The notes under the pieces were generated by a model that did not search any database, was not told the DNA's origin, and saw only the letters and a list, made by a program, of their open reading frames with translations. This document shows positions 1-6,978 of a stretch of DNA of 45,514 nt, in pieces. Where the stretch lies: NCBI GenBank assembly GCA_022487185.1, contig JAKVJE010000004.1, positions 1 to 45,514 on the forward strand. The letters run 5' to 3'. The stretch's first letter is position 1; the number at the start of each line of letters is the position of its first letter. The stretch is from Microbacteriaceae bacterium. Its GTDB lineage: Bacteria > Actinomycetota > Actinomycetes > Actinomycetales > Microbacteriaceae. A program made the translations under genes and the position numbers.

Positions 1-1
1 C

Positions 2-214
2 TCCGTTGGCCCCGTCGGCGCTGCCGTGGCGCAGAACCACCTGCGTCAGATCCTGAGCTTCTTCAACGCCCCGCTGTACTCGCAGCCGGAGCTGTACATC
101 CACCAGACCGACGAGCTCTACACCGGTGACCGCACCTTCAACCCCGGCACAGAGAAGTTCCTGCGCGGGTGGCTGGCCGGCTTCGAGGCGTTCCTCGCCA
201 AGCAGCTCGGCTGA
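2..214 (+). CDS. NAD(P)H-dependent FMN reductase, C-terminal part (5' truncated)
   Basis: The reading frame is open from the left edge, beginning with residues SVGPVGAAVAQNHLRQIL, and stops at TGA 212-214. About 70 residues are visible. The stretch with an early GPVGAA and then NAPLYSQPELYI resembles the C-terminal half of the flavodoxin-like NADPH-dependent FMN reductase/azoreductase family, where the sheet closes and the dimer helix begins. These proteins reduce FMN or quinones in the cytoplasm using NAD(P)H. The nucleotide-binding N-terminus lies outside the window, so substrate and cofactor preference cannot be judged. A strong hairpin follows the stop, so this gene probably ends its transcript here. 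An ATG at 26 is internal, not the true start. Confidence 0.75.
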   Translation, partial: SVGPVGAAVAQNHLRQILSFFNAPLYSQPELYIHQTDELYTGDRTFNPGTEKFLRGWLAGFEAFLAKQLG

Positions 215-222
215 GCGCGAAC

Positions 223-253
223 TTCTCACACGGCAAGACTCGCCGTGTGAGAA
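223..253 (+). terminator. intrinsic terminator-like hairpin after the FMN reductase
   Basis: The arms TTCTCACACGGC (223-234) and GCCGTGTGAGAA (242-253) pair perfectly over 12 bp around a 7-nt loop. The hairpin starts 9 nt after the stop codon. Only a weak T run (AGTTTCCC) follows, as is common in high-GC actinobacteria. Confidence 0.7.
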
Positions 254-282
254 AGTTTCCCACGCGTGTGCACCATTGGCGA

Positions 283-420
283 TACACTGGCTCGCGTTGG
301 GAAGGTTTCCGGTGCCAAGCGCACCGGAATGAGGTCAGCGCCCGTTGCATCCCCCCCAACACGCAACGGCACTGATCCGCGAACAGGCCTGGTGAGCAGT
401 AGCTTGCCGGGCCTGTTCGT
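283..420 (+). ncRNA. candidate structured small RNA with a C7 loop
   Basis: Three perfect hairpins lie in tandem in this gap. Hairpin 1 pairs TTCCGGTGC (307-315) with GCACCGGAA (321-329). Hairpin 2 pairs CCGTTGC (342-348) with GCAACGG (363-369), and its 14-nt loop holds seven consecutive C. Hairpin 3 pairs GAACAGGCC (381-389) with GGCCTGTTC (410-418) and could terminate. A TACACT (283-288) could be a -10 box giving a start near 295. A C-rich hairpin loop recalls the actinobacterial 6C RNA, but that family has two such loops and only one is seen here. Orientation and identity are inference. Confidence 0.4.
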
Positions 421-509
421 GCATTCTGGGGCTGTGCGGTTTCGGGCTGGTTGGCCCAGCAGCAGCCGGGCCGTCCCAGCCGAGTCAGACCGTTTCAGCC
501 GGGGCCGGA

Positions 510-2336
510 TCAGCCGAGCCGCTTGGTCCAGTCCGCCCGCAGTGCGTCCAGGCGCCGCTGGGCCTCGGCGCGGCGCTCCTCTGGGGATCCATCCGCGGCC
601 ACCACATCCAGGTACACCTTCAGCTTCGGCTCGGTCCCGCTCGGCCGCACGATCACACGGGAGCCATCCTCCAGCCAGTACCGCAGAATATCGGCCGGGG
701 GCAGCGTCCCTCCGTGCGCCAGATCGTCGTGGCGCACCACCGACAGACCCGCCATCTCGTCCAGTGGATGCTCCCGCAGCCCTTCCGTGAGAGCCGCCAG
801 CGGCGACCTGTCCGCGAACCGCACCGCCACCTGGGCCGACGCGCGGGTGCCGTAGCGCTCGGCCAGTTCGTCCAGCGCATCCTGAACCGTAAGTCCCCGG
901 GCCGCCAGCGAGGCCGCCATCCCCGTGAAGAGCAGTGCCGCCGAGATGCCGTCCTTGTCGCGCACCAGCTGCGGGTCGACCAGATAGCCCAGCGCCTCCT
1001 CATACCCGAACACCAGACCCGGCACCCGGTTCACGTACTTGAACCCGGTCAGCGTCTCCTCGTAGCGCAGCCCGTGCGCCTTCGCGATCTGCTCAAGCAG
1101 CGGGCTCGACACCAGGGAGCACGCCAGCGAGGCATCCGCCTCACCCTCGTGGGCCGCCGCCAGGTGCTCGCCCAGGAGCCAGCCCACCTCGTTGCCGGAG
1201 AGCTGACGCCAGCCGGTGGATGCAGCAGGGGCCGGAATCGCGGCCGAGAAGCGGTCCGCGTCCGGGTCGTTCACCACAATCAGCTGCGGGGCGGGATCGA
1301 GCCGGTTCGCGGTCGCCATCGCCAGGTCGAGCGCACCCGCCTCCTCCGGGTTCGGGAACGCCACCGTCGGGAAATCCGGATCGGGGGAGACCTGCTCCTG
1401 CACGATCTGAGGTGTGTCGAAGCCCGCCGCCGCGAACACGCGACTCGCGACCTCCCAGCCGACGCCGTGCATCGCCGTGTAGAGCACGCGCAGGCGGGGC
1501 GCCCCGGCGGGGGCCGGTGACAGTGCCGCTGTGTCGTTCACATAGGCGTCGATCACCGACTCGGGCAGCAGCTCGTAGTCGTCGCGCCGGGGGAGGGCCG
1601 TGACCTGCTCCTCAGCGGCGACCTGTTCGATGCAGGCCGAGATCTCGGCATCCTGCGGGGCGATGATCTGGGAGCCCGCATCCGCACCGCCCAGGTATAC
1701 CTTGTACCCGTTATCGCGGGCCGGGTTGTGGCTGGCCGTGACCATCACGGCCCCGTCGGCGTCAAGTGCGCGCAGCGCGTAGGCGGTGACCGGCGTGGGG
1801 ATGGGGCGCGGCGCCAGGATCGCGCGCACCCCGGCGGCCCGGGCGATCTCTGCCGTGTCCCGGGCGAACACCGCTGAGTTGTGGCGGCCGTCGTAGCCGA
1901 TCACCAGGGTCGGGGCGTCGGCGGAGTCGGCGTGGACGTGGGGAGCGTTGGCGTGGGCGGCGGAGTCGGCGGAGGTCGGGGTGGCGGACGTCGGGGCGGC
2001 ACGCGAGAGCAGGAAGCGGCTCAGTCCGAGCGCCGCCTGCCCGACGAGGACCCGGTTCATCTGCGCCGATCCCGGGCCCATGCTGCCGCGGAGTCCTGCA
2101 GTGCCGAACTGGATGCGGGTGGCGAACCATCCTCGCAGCAGACTGAGCGCCTCGGGGTCCCCGGCCGCCGTCGCATCCACCGCCGCGGTGAGCTGTGCGC
2201 GTGTGCTCGCATCCGGATCCTGGTCTCGCCAGGCCCGGGCAACATCCAGGAGCTGCTGGTCGGGAGAATCGGGTGTGGAAAGCCGCCGCGCTGCGGATTC
2301 GTCGGGGTGGCTGGGGGATGTCGTCGAAGAAGCCAT
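510..2336 (-). CDS. phosphoglucomutase/phosphomannomutase family protein
   Basis: This 608-residue protein of the alpha-D-phosphohexomutase superfamily interconverts hexose 1- and 6-phosphates (Glc or Man) in the cytoplasm. The sequence shows QFGTAGLRG near residue 76, the phosphoserine loop TASHNP (Ser about 202), the metal-binding DPDADRF in the middle and the phosphate-binding RPSGTEPK from about 564. All four family signatures are intact. An Ala/His/Ser-rich insert at about 113-138 is poorly conserved-looking and probably a surface loop. Glucose versus mannose preference cannot be read from the sequence; the syntenic mycobacterial gene beside purine nucleoside phosphorylase is annotated PmmB. 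It would feed ManA and GalE products encoded later in the window. The ATG start is supported by a -10 box placed for a leaderless mRNA. Confidence 0.92.
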   Translation of the reverse strand: MASSTTSPSHPDESAARRLSTPDSPDQQLLDVARAWRDQDPDASTRAQLTAAVDATAAGDPEALSLLRGWFATRIQFGTAGLRGSMGPGSAQMNRVLVGQAALGLSRFLLSRAAPTSATPTSADSAAHANAPHVHADSADAPTLVIGYDGRHNSAVFARDTAEIARAAGVRAILAPRPIPTPVTAYALRALDADGAVMVTASHNPARDNGYKVYLGGADAGSQIIAPQDAEISACIEQVAAEEQVTALPRRDDYELLPESVIDAYVNDTAALSPAPAGAPRLRVLYTAMHGVGWEVASRVFAAAGFDTPQIVQEQVSPDPDFPTVAFPNPEEAGALDLAMATANRLDPAPQLIVVNDPDADRFSAAIPAPAASTGWRQLSGNEVGWLLGEHLAAAHEGEADASLACSLVSSPLLEQIAKAHGLRYEETLTGFKYVNRVPGLVFGYEEALGYLVDPQLVRDKDGISAALLFTGMAASLAARGLTVQDALDELAERYGTRASAQVAVRFADRSPLAALTEGLREHPLDEMAGLSVVRHDDLAHGGTLPPADILRYWLEDGSRVIVRPSGTEPKLKVYLDVVAADGSPEERRAEAQRRLDALRADWTKRLG

Positions 2337-2348
2337 GCCCCGATTCTA
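2337..2348 (-). promoter_or_regulatory. leaderless-type -10 box of the phospho-sugar mutase
   Basis: On the minus strand TAGAAT (2348-2343) is followed by 6 nt and then the ATG. This matches the TANNNT box with transcription starting at the start codon. No ribosome-binding site is visible. Confidence 0.55.
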
Positions 2349-2436
2349 CGAGTCCCGGCGAGCGTGGCCGGGTGTGTGGCCCGGTTACGACTTGGTGTGT
2401 GGTCGGGCGTGCCTCGGGTGCGGCCGCTGGATGGTC

Positions 2437-2536
2437 CGTTTTCAGGCAATCTGTTGATCGGGGTGGGCGGTGTGCTGGTATTCAGGCGGTCTGGTGCCTG
2501 TTTTGTGGCGTTGGTGGTGGATGTGCCTGATTTATG
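2437..2536. repeat. dispersed palindromic intergenic repeat, copy A
   Basis: The copy runs from TTTTCAGGCAATC (2439) through TATTCAGGCGGTCTGG and GGTGCCTG (about 2479-2500) to GTGCCTGATTTATG (2523-2536). It is the most diverged of three copies that share the alternating TCAGGC and GCCTGA cores in the same order. The others are at 2996-3150 and 6077-6151, and all lie in gaps between genes. Confidence 0.7.
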
Positions 2537-2544
2537 CTGCACCC

Positions 2545-2584
2545 GTGCCGTGCCGTGCCGTGCCGTGCCGTGCCGTGCCGTGCC
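2545..2584 (+). repeat. eight tandem GTGCC pentamers
   Basis: GTGCC is repeated eight times without interruption just upstream of the likely TM2 promoter. Five-base units are prone to slipped-strand change in copy number, and the array ends 29 nt before the -10 box. Confidence 0.95.
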
Positions 2585-2613
2585 GCCGCCCGTGCCGCAG
2601 GCCGCAGCTCCGC

Positions 2614-2619
2614 TAGACT
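2614..2619 (+). promoter_or_regulatory. -10 box of the TM2-domain gene
   Basis: TAGACT (2614-2619) lies 27 nt before the ATG, giving a leader of about 20 nt that includes the AGGAG at 2637-2641. No clear -35 is seen. Confidence 0.5.
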
Positions 2620-2646
2620 GGCCGCATCCAGCAGCGAGGAGACATC

Positions 2647-2967
2647 ATGGCAGAGAACGGTGCACAGCAGAAGAGCTTTCTGGTGACATGGCTGCTCGCC
2701 CTGTTTCTTGGTGGACTGGGGATCGACCGTTTCTACCTGGGGAAAGTCGGGACCGGTCTGCTCAAGCTCATCACGCTGGGCGGCCTGGGCATTTGGAGTT
2801 TTATCGATGTCATCCTGCTGCTCGCTGGCTTCACGACCGACAAACAGGGCAATCACCTGGAGGGGCGCGGCAAATACTTCGTGCTCGCCCTAGTGATCAC
2901 CGTCATCGTGTACGTGGCCGCTGCGGGCGGAACATCCACCAATTTGCACACGCTGATGAACAGCTGA
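2647..2967 (+). CDS. TM2 domain-containing membrane protein
   Basis: The protein has 106 residues. Two hydrophobic segments (about 12-30 and 38-60) flank the TM2 signature, with [12 protein letters not shown] and then [19 protein letters not shown], and a third hydrophobic segment lies at about 78-98. TM2 proteins are small integral membrane proteins of uncertain role. The ATG has a good ribosome-binding site, AGGAG at 2637-2641. The gene stands alone between two copies of a dispersed repeat and sits behind a pentamer array and a -10 box, so its expression may vary. The family call is firm because the DRFYLG motif is intact; no specific function can be given. Confidence 0.9.
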   Translation: MAENGAQQKSFLVTWLLALFLGGLGIDRFYLGKVGTGLLKLITLGGLGIWSFIDVILLLAGFTTDKQGNHLEGRGKYFVLALVITVIVYVAAAGGTSTNLHTLMNS

Positions 2968-2995
2968 GTCGGCGTCAGCCGGGCCCTGGCACGGG

Positions 2996-3150
2996 GTGTT
3001 CTCAGGCGCATGGCTGCGGATGCCGTGCGGTATTCAGGCCATTGGTCGTTTTCAGGCGGATGGTGGGCCTGAATAGGTGCTGCCAGGCACGGTATGCCTG
3101 AGTTGCGTAGGTGGCTCAGGCCGGAACTCCACGGTGTGCCTGTCTTGCGT
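2996..3150. repeat. dispersed palindromic intergenic repeat, copy B
   Basis: This copy fills most of the gap between the TM2 and purine nucleoside phosphorylase genes. Units seen are TTCTCAGGCGCATGG (2997-3013), TATTCAGGCCATTGGTCG (3031-3048), TTTTCAGGCGGATGG with GGCCTGAATAGG (3049-3077), ATGCCTGAGTTGCG (3094-3107) and GTGCCTGTCTTGCG (3137-3150). The two ends point opposite ways, as in bacterial REP/BIME elements. Confidence 0.75.
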
Positions 3151-3196
3151 CAGCGGCCGTCCGTCAGCGTCTCGACCGCCCCACCGGCACTCCGCA

Positions 3197-4048
3197 CTAC
3201 CGCGCAGCGAGCACGATCCGCGCCAGAAGCTCCGAGCATCGCGCCTCGGCGGCGCGCCCCGCGGCCAGGACTTCGTCATGGCGCAGCGGCACTCCCGTGA
3301 TCCCGGCTGCAGGGTTGGTGATGAGCGACAGACCGAGTACCTCGAGCCCCAGGGCCCGCGCCATGATGGTCTCGAGCGCGGTCGACATCCCCACGACCTG
3401 CGCGCCCATGGCCCGGGCCATGCGCACCTCGGCGGGGGTTTCGTACTGGGGCCCCCGGAACTGTGCGTACACTCCTTCGTCGAGGGTCGGGTCGATGCGG
3501 TGCGCGATGGCGCGCAGTCGCGGCGAGTAGGCGTCGGTCATGTCCACGAACCGGGCTCCGCGCAGCGGGGTGGTGCCGGTCAAGTTGATGTGGTCGCTCA
3601 GAACCACCGGCGTGCCGGGGCCCCAGCTGGGACGGATGCCCCCGGCCCCGTTGGTGAGCACCATCACGGTGGCTCCGAGGGCCGCCGCGGTGCGCACCCC
3701 GTGCACGACCGCATCCACCCCGTGGTCCTCATACAGGTGGGTGCGCGCGGCGATGAGCAGCGCCGCCCGGCCATCGGGGAGGCGGATGACGGTGAGTGTC
3801 CCAGCATGTCCGGGCACCGGGGAGGGCCGGAAGCCGGGTACCTCGGCGGCGGGGATGACCGCGAGAGGCTGCCCCAGGTGCCCCCCGGCTGCGCCCCAGC
3901 CAGAGCCGAGCACGATGGCCGTGTGGATGCGGTCGATGCCGGTGCGCGCGCGGATACTCGCCGCGGCGCTGCGGGCCAGCAGCTCCGGGTCGGCCGCGGT
4001 GCGGCCGGCGTCCACTGCGCTCTCTGCGGACGGCGTCGAGTCGCTCAT
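3197..4048 (-). CDS. purine nucleoside phosphorylase
   Basis: This 283-residue protein is a trimeric-type purine nucleoside phosphorylase that splits (deoxy)inosine and (deoxy)guanosine with phosphate to base plus ribose 1-phosphate, for purine salvage. Visible features are GSGWG near residue 48 (phosphate loop), RTHLYEDHG (phosphate/ribose site), VLTNGAGGI, the [13 protein letters not shown] segment and [14 protein letters not shown] (purine-site region), ending near the family's usual length. Its ATG overlaps the TGA of the upstream carboxylase gene as ATGA (4045-4048), so translation is probably coupled. The pairing of a salvage enzyme with a fatty-acid carboxylase subunit looks like inherited order rather than shared pathway. 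Confidence is high. Confidence 0.94.
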   Translation of the reverse strand: MSDSTPSAESAVDAGRTAADPELLARSAAASIRARTGIDRIHTAIVLGSGWGAAGGHLGQPLAVIPAAEVPGFRPSPVPGHAGTLTVIRLPDGRAALLIAARTHLYEDHGVDAVVHGVRTAAALGATVMVLTNGAGGIRPSWGPGTPVVLSDHINLTGTTPLRGARFVDMTDAYSPRLRAIAHRIDPTLDEGVYAQFRGPQYETPAEVRMARAMGAQVVGMSTALETIMARALGLEVLGLSLITNPAAGITGVPLRHDEVLAAGRAAEARCSELLARIVLAAR

Positions 4049-5895
4049 GCGGCCGCTCCCGCCTGTTCCGGCTCAATGGGACTGCCCGCGGCATCCACCG
4101 GTGTCTCGCTGAGCGAGAGCAGCACGTGGCCGGCACCGACCGTGTCTCCGATGTGGGCGGCGATGGATTGCACGTAGCCGTCGCGCTGCGCGGTGATGGG
4201 CTGCTCCATCTTCATGGCCTCGAGGACGATGAGGAGGTCCCCGCTGACCACGTGGTCACCGACGCTGACCGGGATCTTCACGACGCTGGCCTGCATGGGG
4301 GCGAGTACATCTCCGGCCCCTCCGCGGCGGGCTGATCCGTGGTAGCGGCGGTGCGGCGCCTGCTGGGGGCTGGCCCCGTCGGCGGCGGTGACGATCGAGG
4401 AGGGCATGCTCACCTCGACGCGCTTGCCGTCGACCTCGAGGACGACGCGGGTGCGTTCGATGGCGGGTTCCGGATCGGCGGCCGGGGACCCCTCCCAGGG
4501 GCGCAGATCGTTGACGAACTCGTTCTCGATCCAGGTGGTGTAGACGCCGAGGTGCCCGTCTGCGGCCTCGAAGGCGGGCTCGCGCACGATGTTCCGGTCG
4601 AAGGGGATGACCGTGGGGACGCCGGTGATGCGGAACTCGGCAAGGGCCCGGCGGGAGCGCTCGATGGCCTCCTGGCGTGTGGCGCCGGTGACGACGAGCT
4701 TGGCGAGCATCGAGTCGAAGGCGCCCGAGACGAGGTCTCCGCCCTCCACGCCGGTGTCGACGCGCACGCCGGGGCCGGTCGGAGGGCGCCAGGTGCGCAC
4801 GATGCCGGGCTGTGGCAGGAATCCGTTGCCCGGGTCCTCGCCGTTGATGCGGAACTCGATGGCGTGCCCGTGCGACACGGGGTCGGGGTCGGTGATGCGC
4901 CCGCCCGCGGCGATGCGGAACTGCTCCCGCACGAGGTCGACGCCGGTGACCTGCTCACTGACCGTGTGCTCCACCTGTAGCCGGGTGTTGACCTCGAGGA
5001 AGGAGATGGTGCCGTCGGTGCCGATCAGGAACTCGCAGGTGGCGGCGTTCGTGTACCCGGCCTCGCGGAGGATGCCTTTGGATGCCGATACGAGCTGGTC
5101 GTGCTGGGCCTGTGTGAGGAAGGGGGCCGGCGCCTCTTCGACGAGCTTCTGGTTGCGGCGCTGGAGCGAGCAGTCGCGGGTGCTGACGACCATCACGTTG
5201 CCCTCGGCATCCGCGAGGCACTGCGTTTCGACGTGCCGCGGATGCTCGAGGAACTTCTCGACGAAGCACTCGCCCCGGCCGAATCCGGCGATCGCCTCGC
5301 GCTGCGCGGAGTCGAAGGCCTGCGGGATCTCCTCGAGCTCGTGCACGATCTTGAGTCCGCGGCCGCCGCCGCCGAAGGCCGCCTTGATGGCCACCGGCAG
5401 ACCGGCCTGCTTGGCGAATGCGACGATCTCATTCACGTCGGTGACAGGGTCGACGGTGCCGGGGGCGAGGGGGGCCCCGACCTTGGCCGCGATGTGGCGG
5501 GCCGAGACCTTGTCGCCGAGCAGGGTGATCGCCTCCGGGCTCGGGCCGATCCAGACGAGTCCGGCATCGATGACGGCCTGCGCGAAATCGGCGTTCTCCG
5601 AGAGGAAGCCATATCCGGGGTGGACGGCCTCGGCGTGGCTGCGTCGTGCGGCAGCGAGGATCTTCTCGATGGACAGGTAGGTGTCCTGAGGGGTGTCGCC
5701 GCCGAGCGCGAAGGCCTCATCGGCCATGCGGGTGTGGAGCGCATCACGGTCCTGGTCGGCGTACACGGCGATGGAGGTGATCCCGGCGTCCCGGGCGGCC
5801 CGGATCACCCGCACCGCGATCTCGCCACGGTTAGCGATGAGGATGCGGTGGAAGGGGTGGGCTGGAATATGGCCGGGAGTCGTATCTGCGCGCAT
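4045..5895 (-). CDS. accA3: acyl-CoA carboxylase alpha subunit (biotin carboxylase plus biotin carrier)
   Basis: The protein has 616 residues from the chosen start. The N-terminal domain ([16 protein letters not shown]), the ATP-grasp glycine loop GGGGRGLK, and [14 protein letters not shown] with its catalytic arginine show a complete biotin carboxylase over about 1-450. The C-terminal biotinyl domain ends with VLEAMKMEQ, where Lys about 562 is the biotinylation site. It carboxylates biotin with ATP and bicarbonate and serves a carboxyltransferase, most likely the beta subunit at 9323-10921, with the epsilon subunit. I prefer ATG 5895 over the upstream ATG at 5946 because domain homology starts just after it and a TAAGGT box lies exactly 7 nt before it. 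It is co-directional and translationally coupled with the nucleoside phosphorylase. Confidence 0.93.
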   Translation of the reverse strand: MRADTTPGHIPAHPFHRILIANRGEIAVRVIRAARDAGITSIAVYADQDRDALHTRMADEAFALGGDTPQDTYLSIEKILAAARRSHAEAVHPGYGFLSENADFAQAVIDAGLVWIGPSPEAITLLGDKVSARHIAAKVGAPLAPGTVDPVTDVNEIVAFAKQAGLPVAIKAAFGGGGRGLKIVHELEEIPQAFDSAQREAIAGFGRGECFVEKFLEHPRHVETQCLADAEGNVMVVSTRDCSLQRRNQKLVEEAPAPFLTQAQHDQLVSASKGILREAGYTNAATCEFLIGTDGTISFLEVNTRLQVEHTVSEQVTGVDLVREQFRIAAGGRITDPDPVSHGHAIEFRINGEDPGNGFLPQPGIVRTWRPPTGPGVRVDTGVEGGDLVSGAFDSMLAKLVVTGATRQEAIERSRRALAEFRITGVPTVIPFDRNIVREPAFEAADGHLGVYTTWIENEFVNDLRPWEGSPAADPEPAIERTRVVLEVDGKRVEVSMPSSIVTAADGASPQQAPHRRYHGSARRGGAGDVLAPMQASVVKIPVSVGDHVVSGDLLIVLEAMKMEQPITAQRDGYVQSIAAHIGDTVGAGHVLLSLSETPVDAAGSPIEPEQAGAAA

Positions 5896-5908
5896 GGGCT
5901 CTACCTTA
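5896..5908 (-). promoter_or_regulatory. leaderless-type -10 box of accA3
   Basis: On the minus strand TAAGGT (5908-5903) is followed by exactly 7 nt and ATG 5895. This supports the shorter start and predicts an mRNA beginning at the start codon. Confidence 0.55.
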
Positions 5909-6076
5909 TGAGGTGTGGCGGGTCCACGGCACGGTGACCAGGACAAAAAGTGCTGGCCTGGTTTGCTGAGATCTACAAGCGGGGCAGGGCGGGGCCGGCG
6001 CGTGGCGGCGGGAGCTAACGCGGGGCTGGTGCGCGGCGGATGCGCGGCACGGGTCCATTGCCCGCCCCGGGGTGCG

Positions 6077-6151
6077 GTTTTCAGGCAATCGGTCGTTCTC
6101 AGGCGGATGGTTGGCCTGAGTTATGAGTGCGGTGGACGGCGTGCCTGACTT
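6077..6151. repeat. dispersed palindromic intergenic repeat, copy C
   Basis: This is the cleanest copy. It opens with GTTTTCAGGCAATCGGTCG (6077-6095). Then the hairpin CTCAGGC (6098-6104) pairs with GCCTGAG (6114-6120) around a 9-nt loop. It closes with GTGCCTGACTT (6141-6151). The first unit shares TTTTCAGGCAATC with copy A. The second shares TCAGGCGGATGGT and GGCCTGA with copy B. Confidence 0.75.
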
Positions 6152-6429
6152 CGGGCTCGCCCGGCCCGCCCCGGGCTCGGCCGCGCCCGGGCCCGGCATT
6201 GTCAGCATCCACTCATGTCCTACACGTTGTCTCTTCAGGACGGGCTCTTATCGTCGGAGATGTCCGGTCGTGGAAGCCGGATTTCCTTTCAGAGTGCAAC
6301 CGGTGGACGCCTCGTTCGGCCTTCTTCGACGGGGCGTTCACTTGTGCCTGGGGCAGCTGCCCCGATCGGCCGCACGGCGTGGGGCCGGGGGCGTCGGCAC
6401 GCTGAACGGTACGGTGATGATGGGGGATC

Positions 6430-6687
6430 ATGTTCTGGATACTGATGATTGTGGCCGTAGTGGTCATATGGATGGCGCTGCAGTTTCCGGTTGCGGTGCT
6501 GATCGGTCGGATGATCGACCGGGGGCAGCACCTCCGGCTGACGTCGGGCGAGGGCCGTGCCGCTGACGACGTTCCGAAAATCTCGCGCATAGATGGATGC
6601 GATGGCTGTGAGGACCTGCCGGCCGGTAGCCTGACGGGACCCAGTGAGGATTCGCGGGGGCGAATCCACGACCGCAAGGAGGCATAA
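6430..6687 (+). CDS. small hypothetical membrane protein
   Basis: The predicted protein has 85 residues. One N-terminal hydrophobic segment (FWILMIVAVVVIWMALQFPVA, shown here by its first and last residues 2 and 22) is followed by a polar tail with no recognisable domain. A GGGGG run at 6422-6426 lies close before the ATG and a TACGGT (6410-6415) could be its -10 box. The TAA is directly followed by the ATG of the next small gene at 6688, so the two are probably one operon. The tail half has little protein-like character and contains the next gene's hairpin and ribosome-binding site. It could be a real small protein or a chance frame; I do not recognise a family. Confidence 0.45.
   Translation: MFWILMIVAVVVIWMALQFPVAVLIGRMIDRGQHLRLTSGEGRAADDVPKISRIDGCDGCEDLPAGSLTGPSEDSRGRIHDRKEA
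6648..6667 (+). promoter_or_regulatory. hairpin just upstream of a ribosome-binding site
   Basis: The arms GGATTCGC (6648-6655) and GCGAATCC (6660-6667) pair perfectly around GGGG. The next gene's AAGGAGG (6676-6682) begins 9 nt further on, so the hairpin could shape access to it or protect a processed 5' end. No T run follows, which argues against a terminator. Confidence 0.45.
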
Positions 6688-6894
6688 ATGGGACTGCTCG
6701 ACAATGCGAAAGATCTGGCGAAGGCCGCGGGGGAGAAAGCCGGCCGGGCATTCGAGGATGCCAAGGAGCAGCTCTCCGACAAAGTCGACGAGATGAAGGC
6801 CGATGCGAATGTGAAGAAGGCGGAGGCGGAGAAGGCTGCCACCGACGCCAAGAACGAGGCAAAGGCCAAGATGCGCGGGGACGACGGCAAGTAG
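6688..6894 (+). CDS. small charged helical protein, Lys/Ala/Glu-rich
   Basis: The protein has 68 residues, with an AAGGAGG ribosome-binding site at 6676-6682 and the ATG five nt after it. The sequence is nearly all helix-forming, with repeated AKDLAKAAGEKAG, EDAKEQLSDKVDEM and KKAEAEKAATDAKNEAKAK segments, like amphipathic stress or hydrophilin-type proteins. It resembles small CsbD-like and LEA-like proteins in composition only, and no diagnostic motif is present, so no function is assigned. A strong terminator follows at 6913. The good ribosome-binding site and terminator make it a convincing gene. Confidence 0.8.
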   Translation: MGLLDNAKDLAKAAGEKAGRAFEDAKEQLSDKVDEMKADANVKKAEAEKAATDAKNEAKAKMRGDDGK

Positions 6895-6912
6895 GCCGGA
6901 TCTTCGCCCCAC

Positions 6913-6939
6913 GGGCCCCATCCACGGCGGATGGGGCCC
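6913..6939. terminator. bidirectional terminator hairpin
   Basis: GGGCCCCATCC (6913-6923) pairs perfectly with GGATGGGGCCC (6929-6939) around ACGGC. It lies between the convergent small helical-protein gene and maf, 19 nt after the former's stop, and can serve both. Confidence 0.85.
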
Positions 6940-6978
6940 TCACTCGATAGGTGCGGTTCCCCGTCTGCTGCACATCGG

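Larger units (their letters stand above)
2337..2646. other. intergenic region carrying repeats and the TM2 promoter
   Basis: This 310-nt gap between divergent genes holds no convincing gene. It contains one copy of the dispersed TCAGGC/GCCTGA repeat (2437-2536), a GTGCC pentamer array (2545-2584) and the TM2 gene promoter. Confidence 0.7.
5896..6429. other. long intergenic region with one repeat copy
   Basis: This 534-nt gap separates accA3 from a small membrane-protein gene. It holds the accA3 promoter, one dispersed repeat copy (6077-6151) and a candidate -10, TACGGT (6410-6415), for the next gene. Open frames that cross it have no family features and unnatural composition; I see no gene. 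Confidence 0.65.

Noticed and set aside
283-420. Direct call of 6C RNA
   Set aside because: Only one loop holds a C run; the family has two, so I report a candidate structured RNA only.
2545-2584. CRISPR-like array
   Set aside because: Five-base direct repeats without spacers; it is a simple tandem repeat.
1881-3101. A 406-codon open frame on the plus strand across the mutase start, intergenic repeats and TM2 gene
   Set aside because: It runs antisense to the mutase, has no family motifs and a composition typical of high-GC shadows, and crosses a pentamer array.
6123-6566. A 147-codon plus frame in the gap before the small membrane protein
   Set aside because: Starts in a repeat copy, has no ribosome-binding site and overlaps the small gene in another frame.
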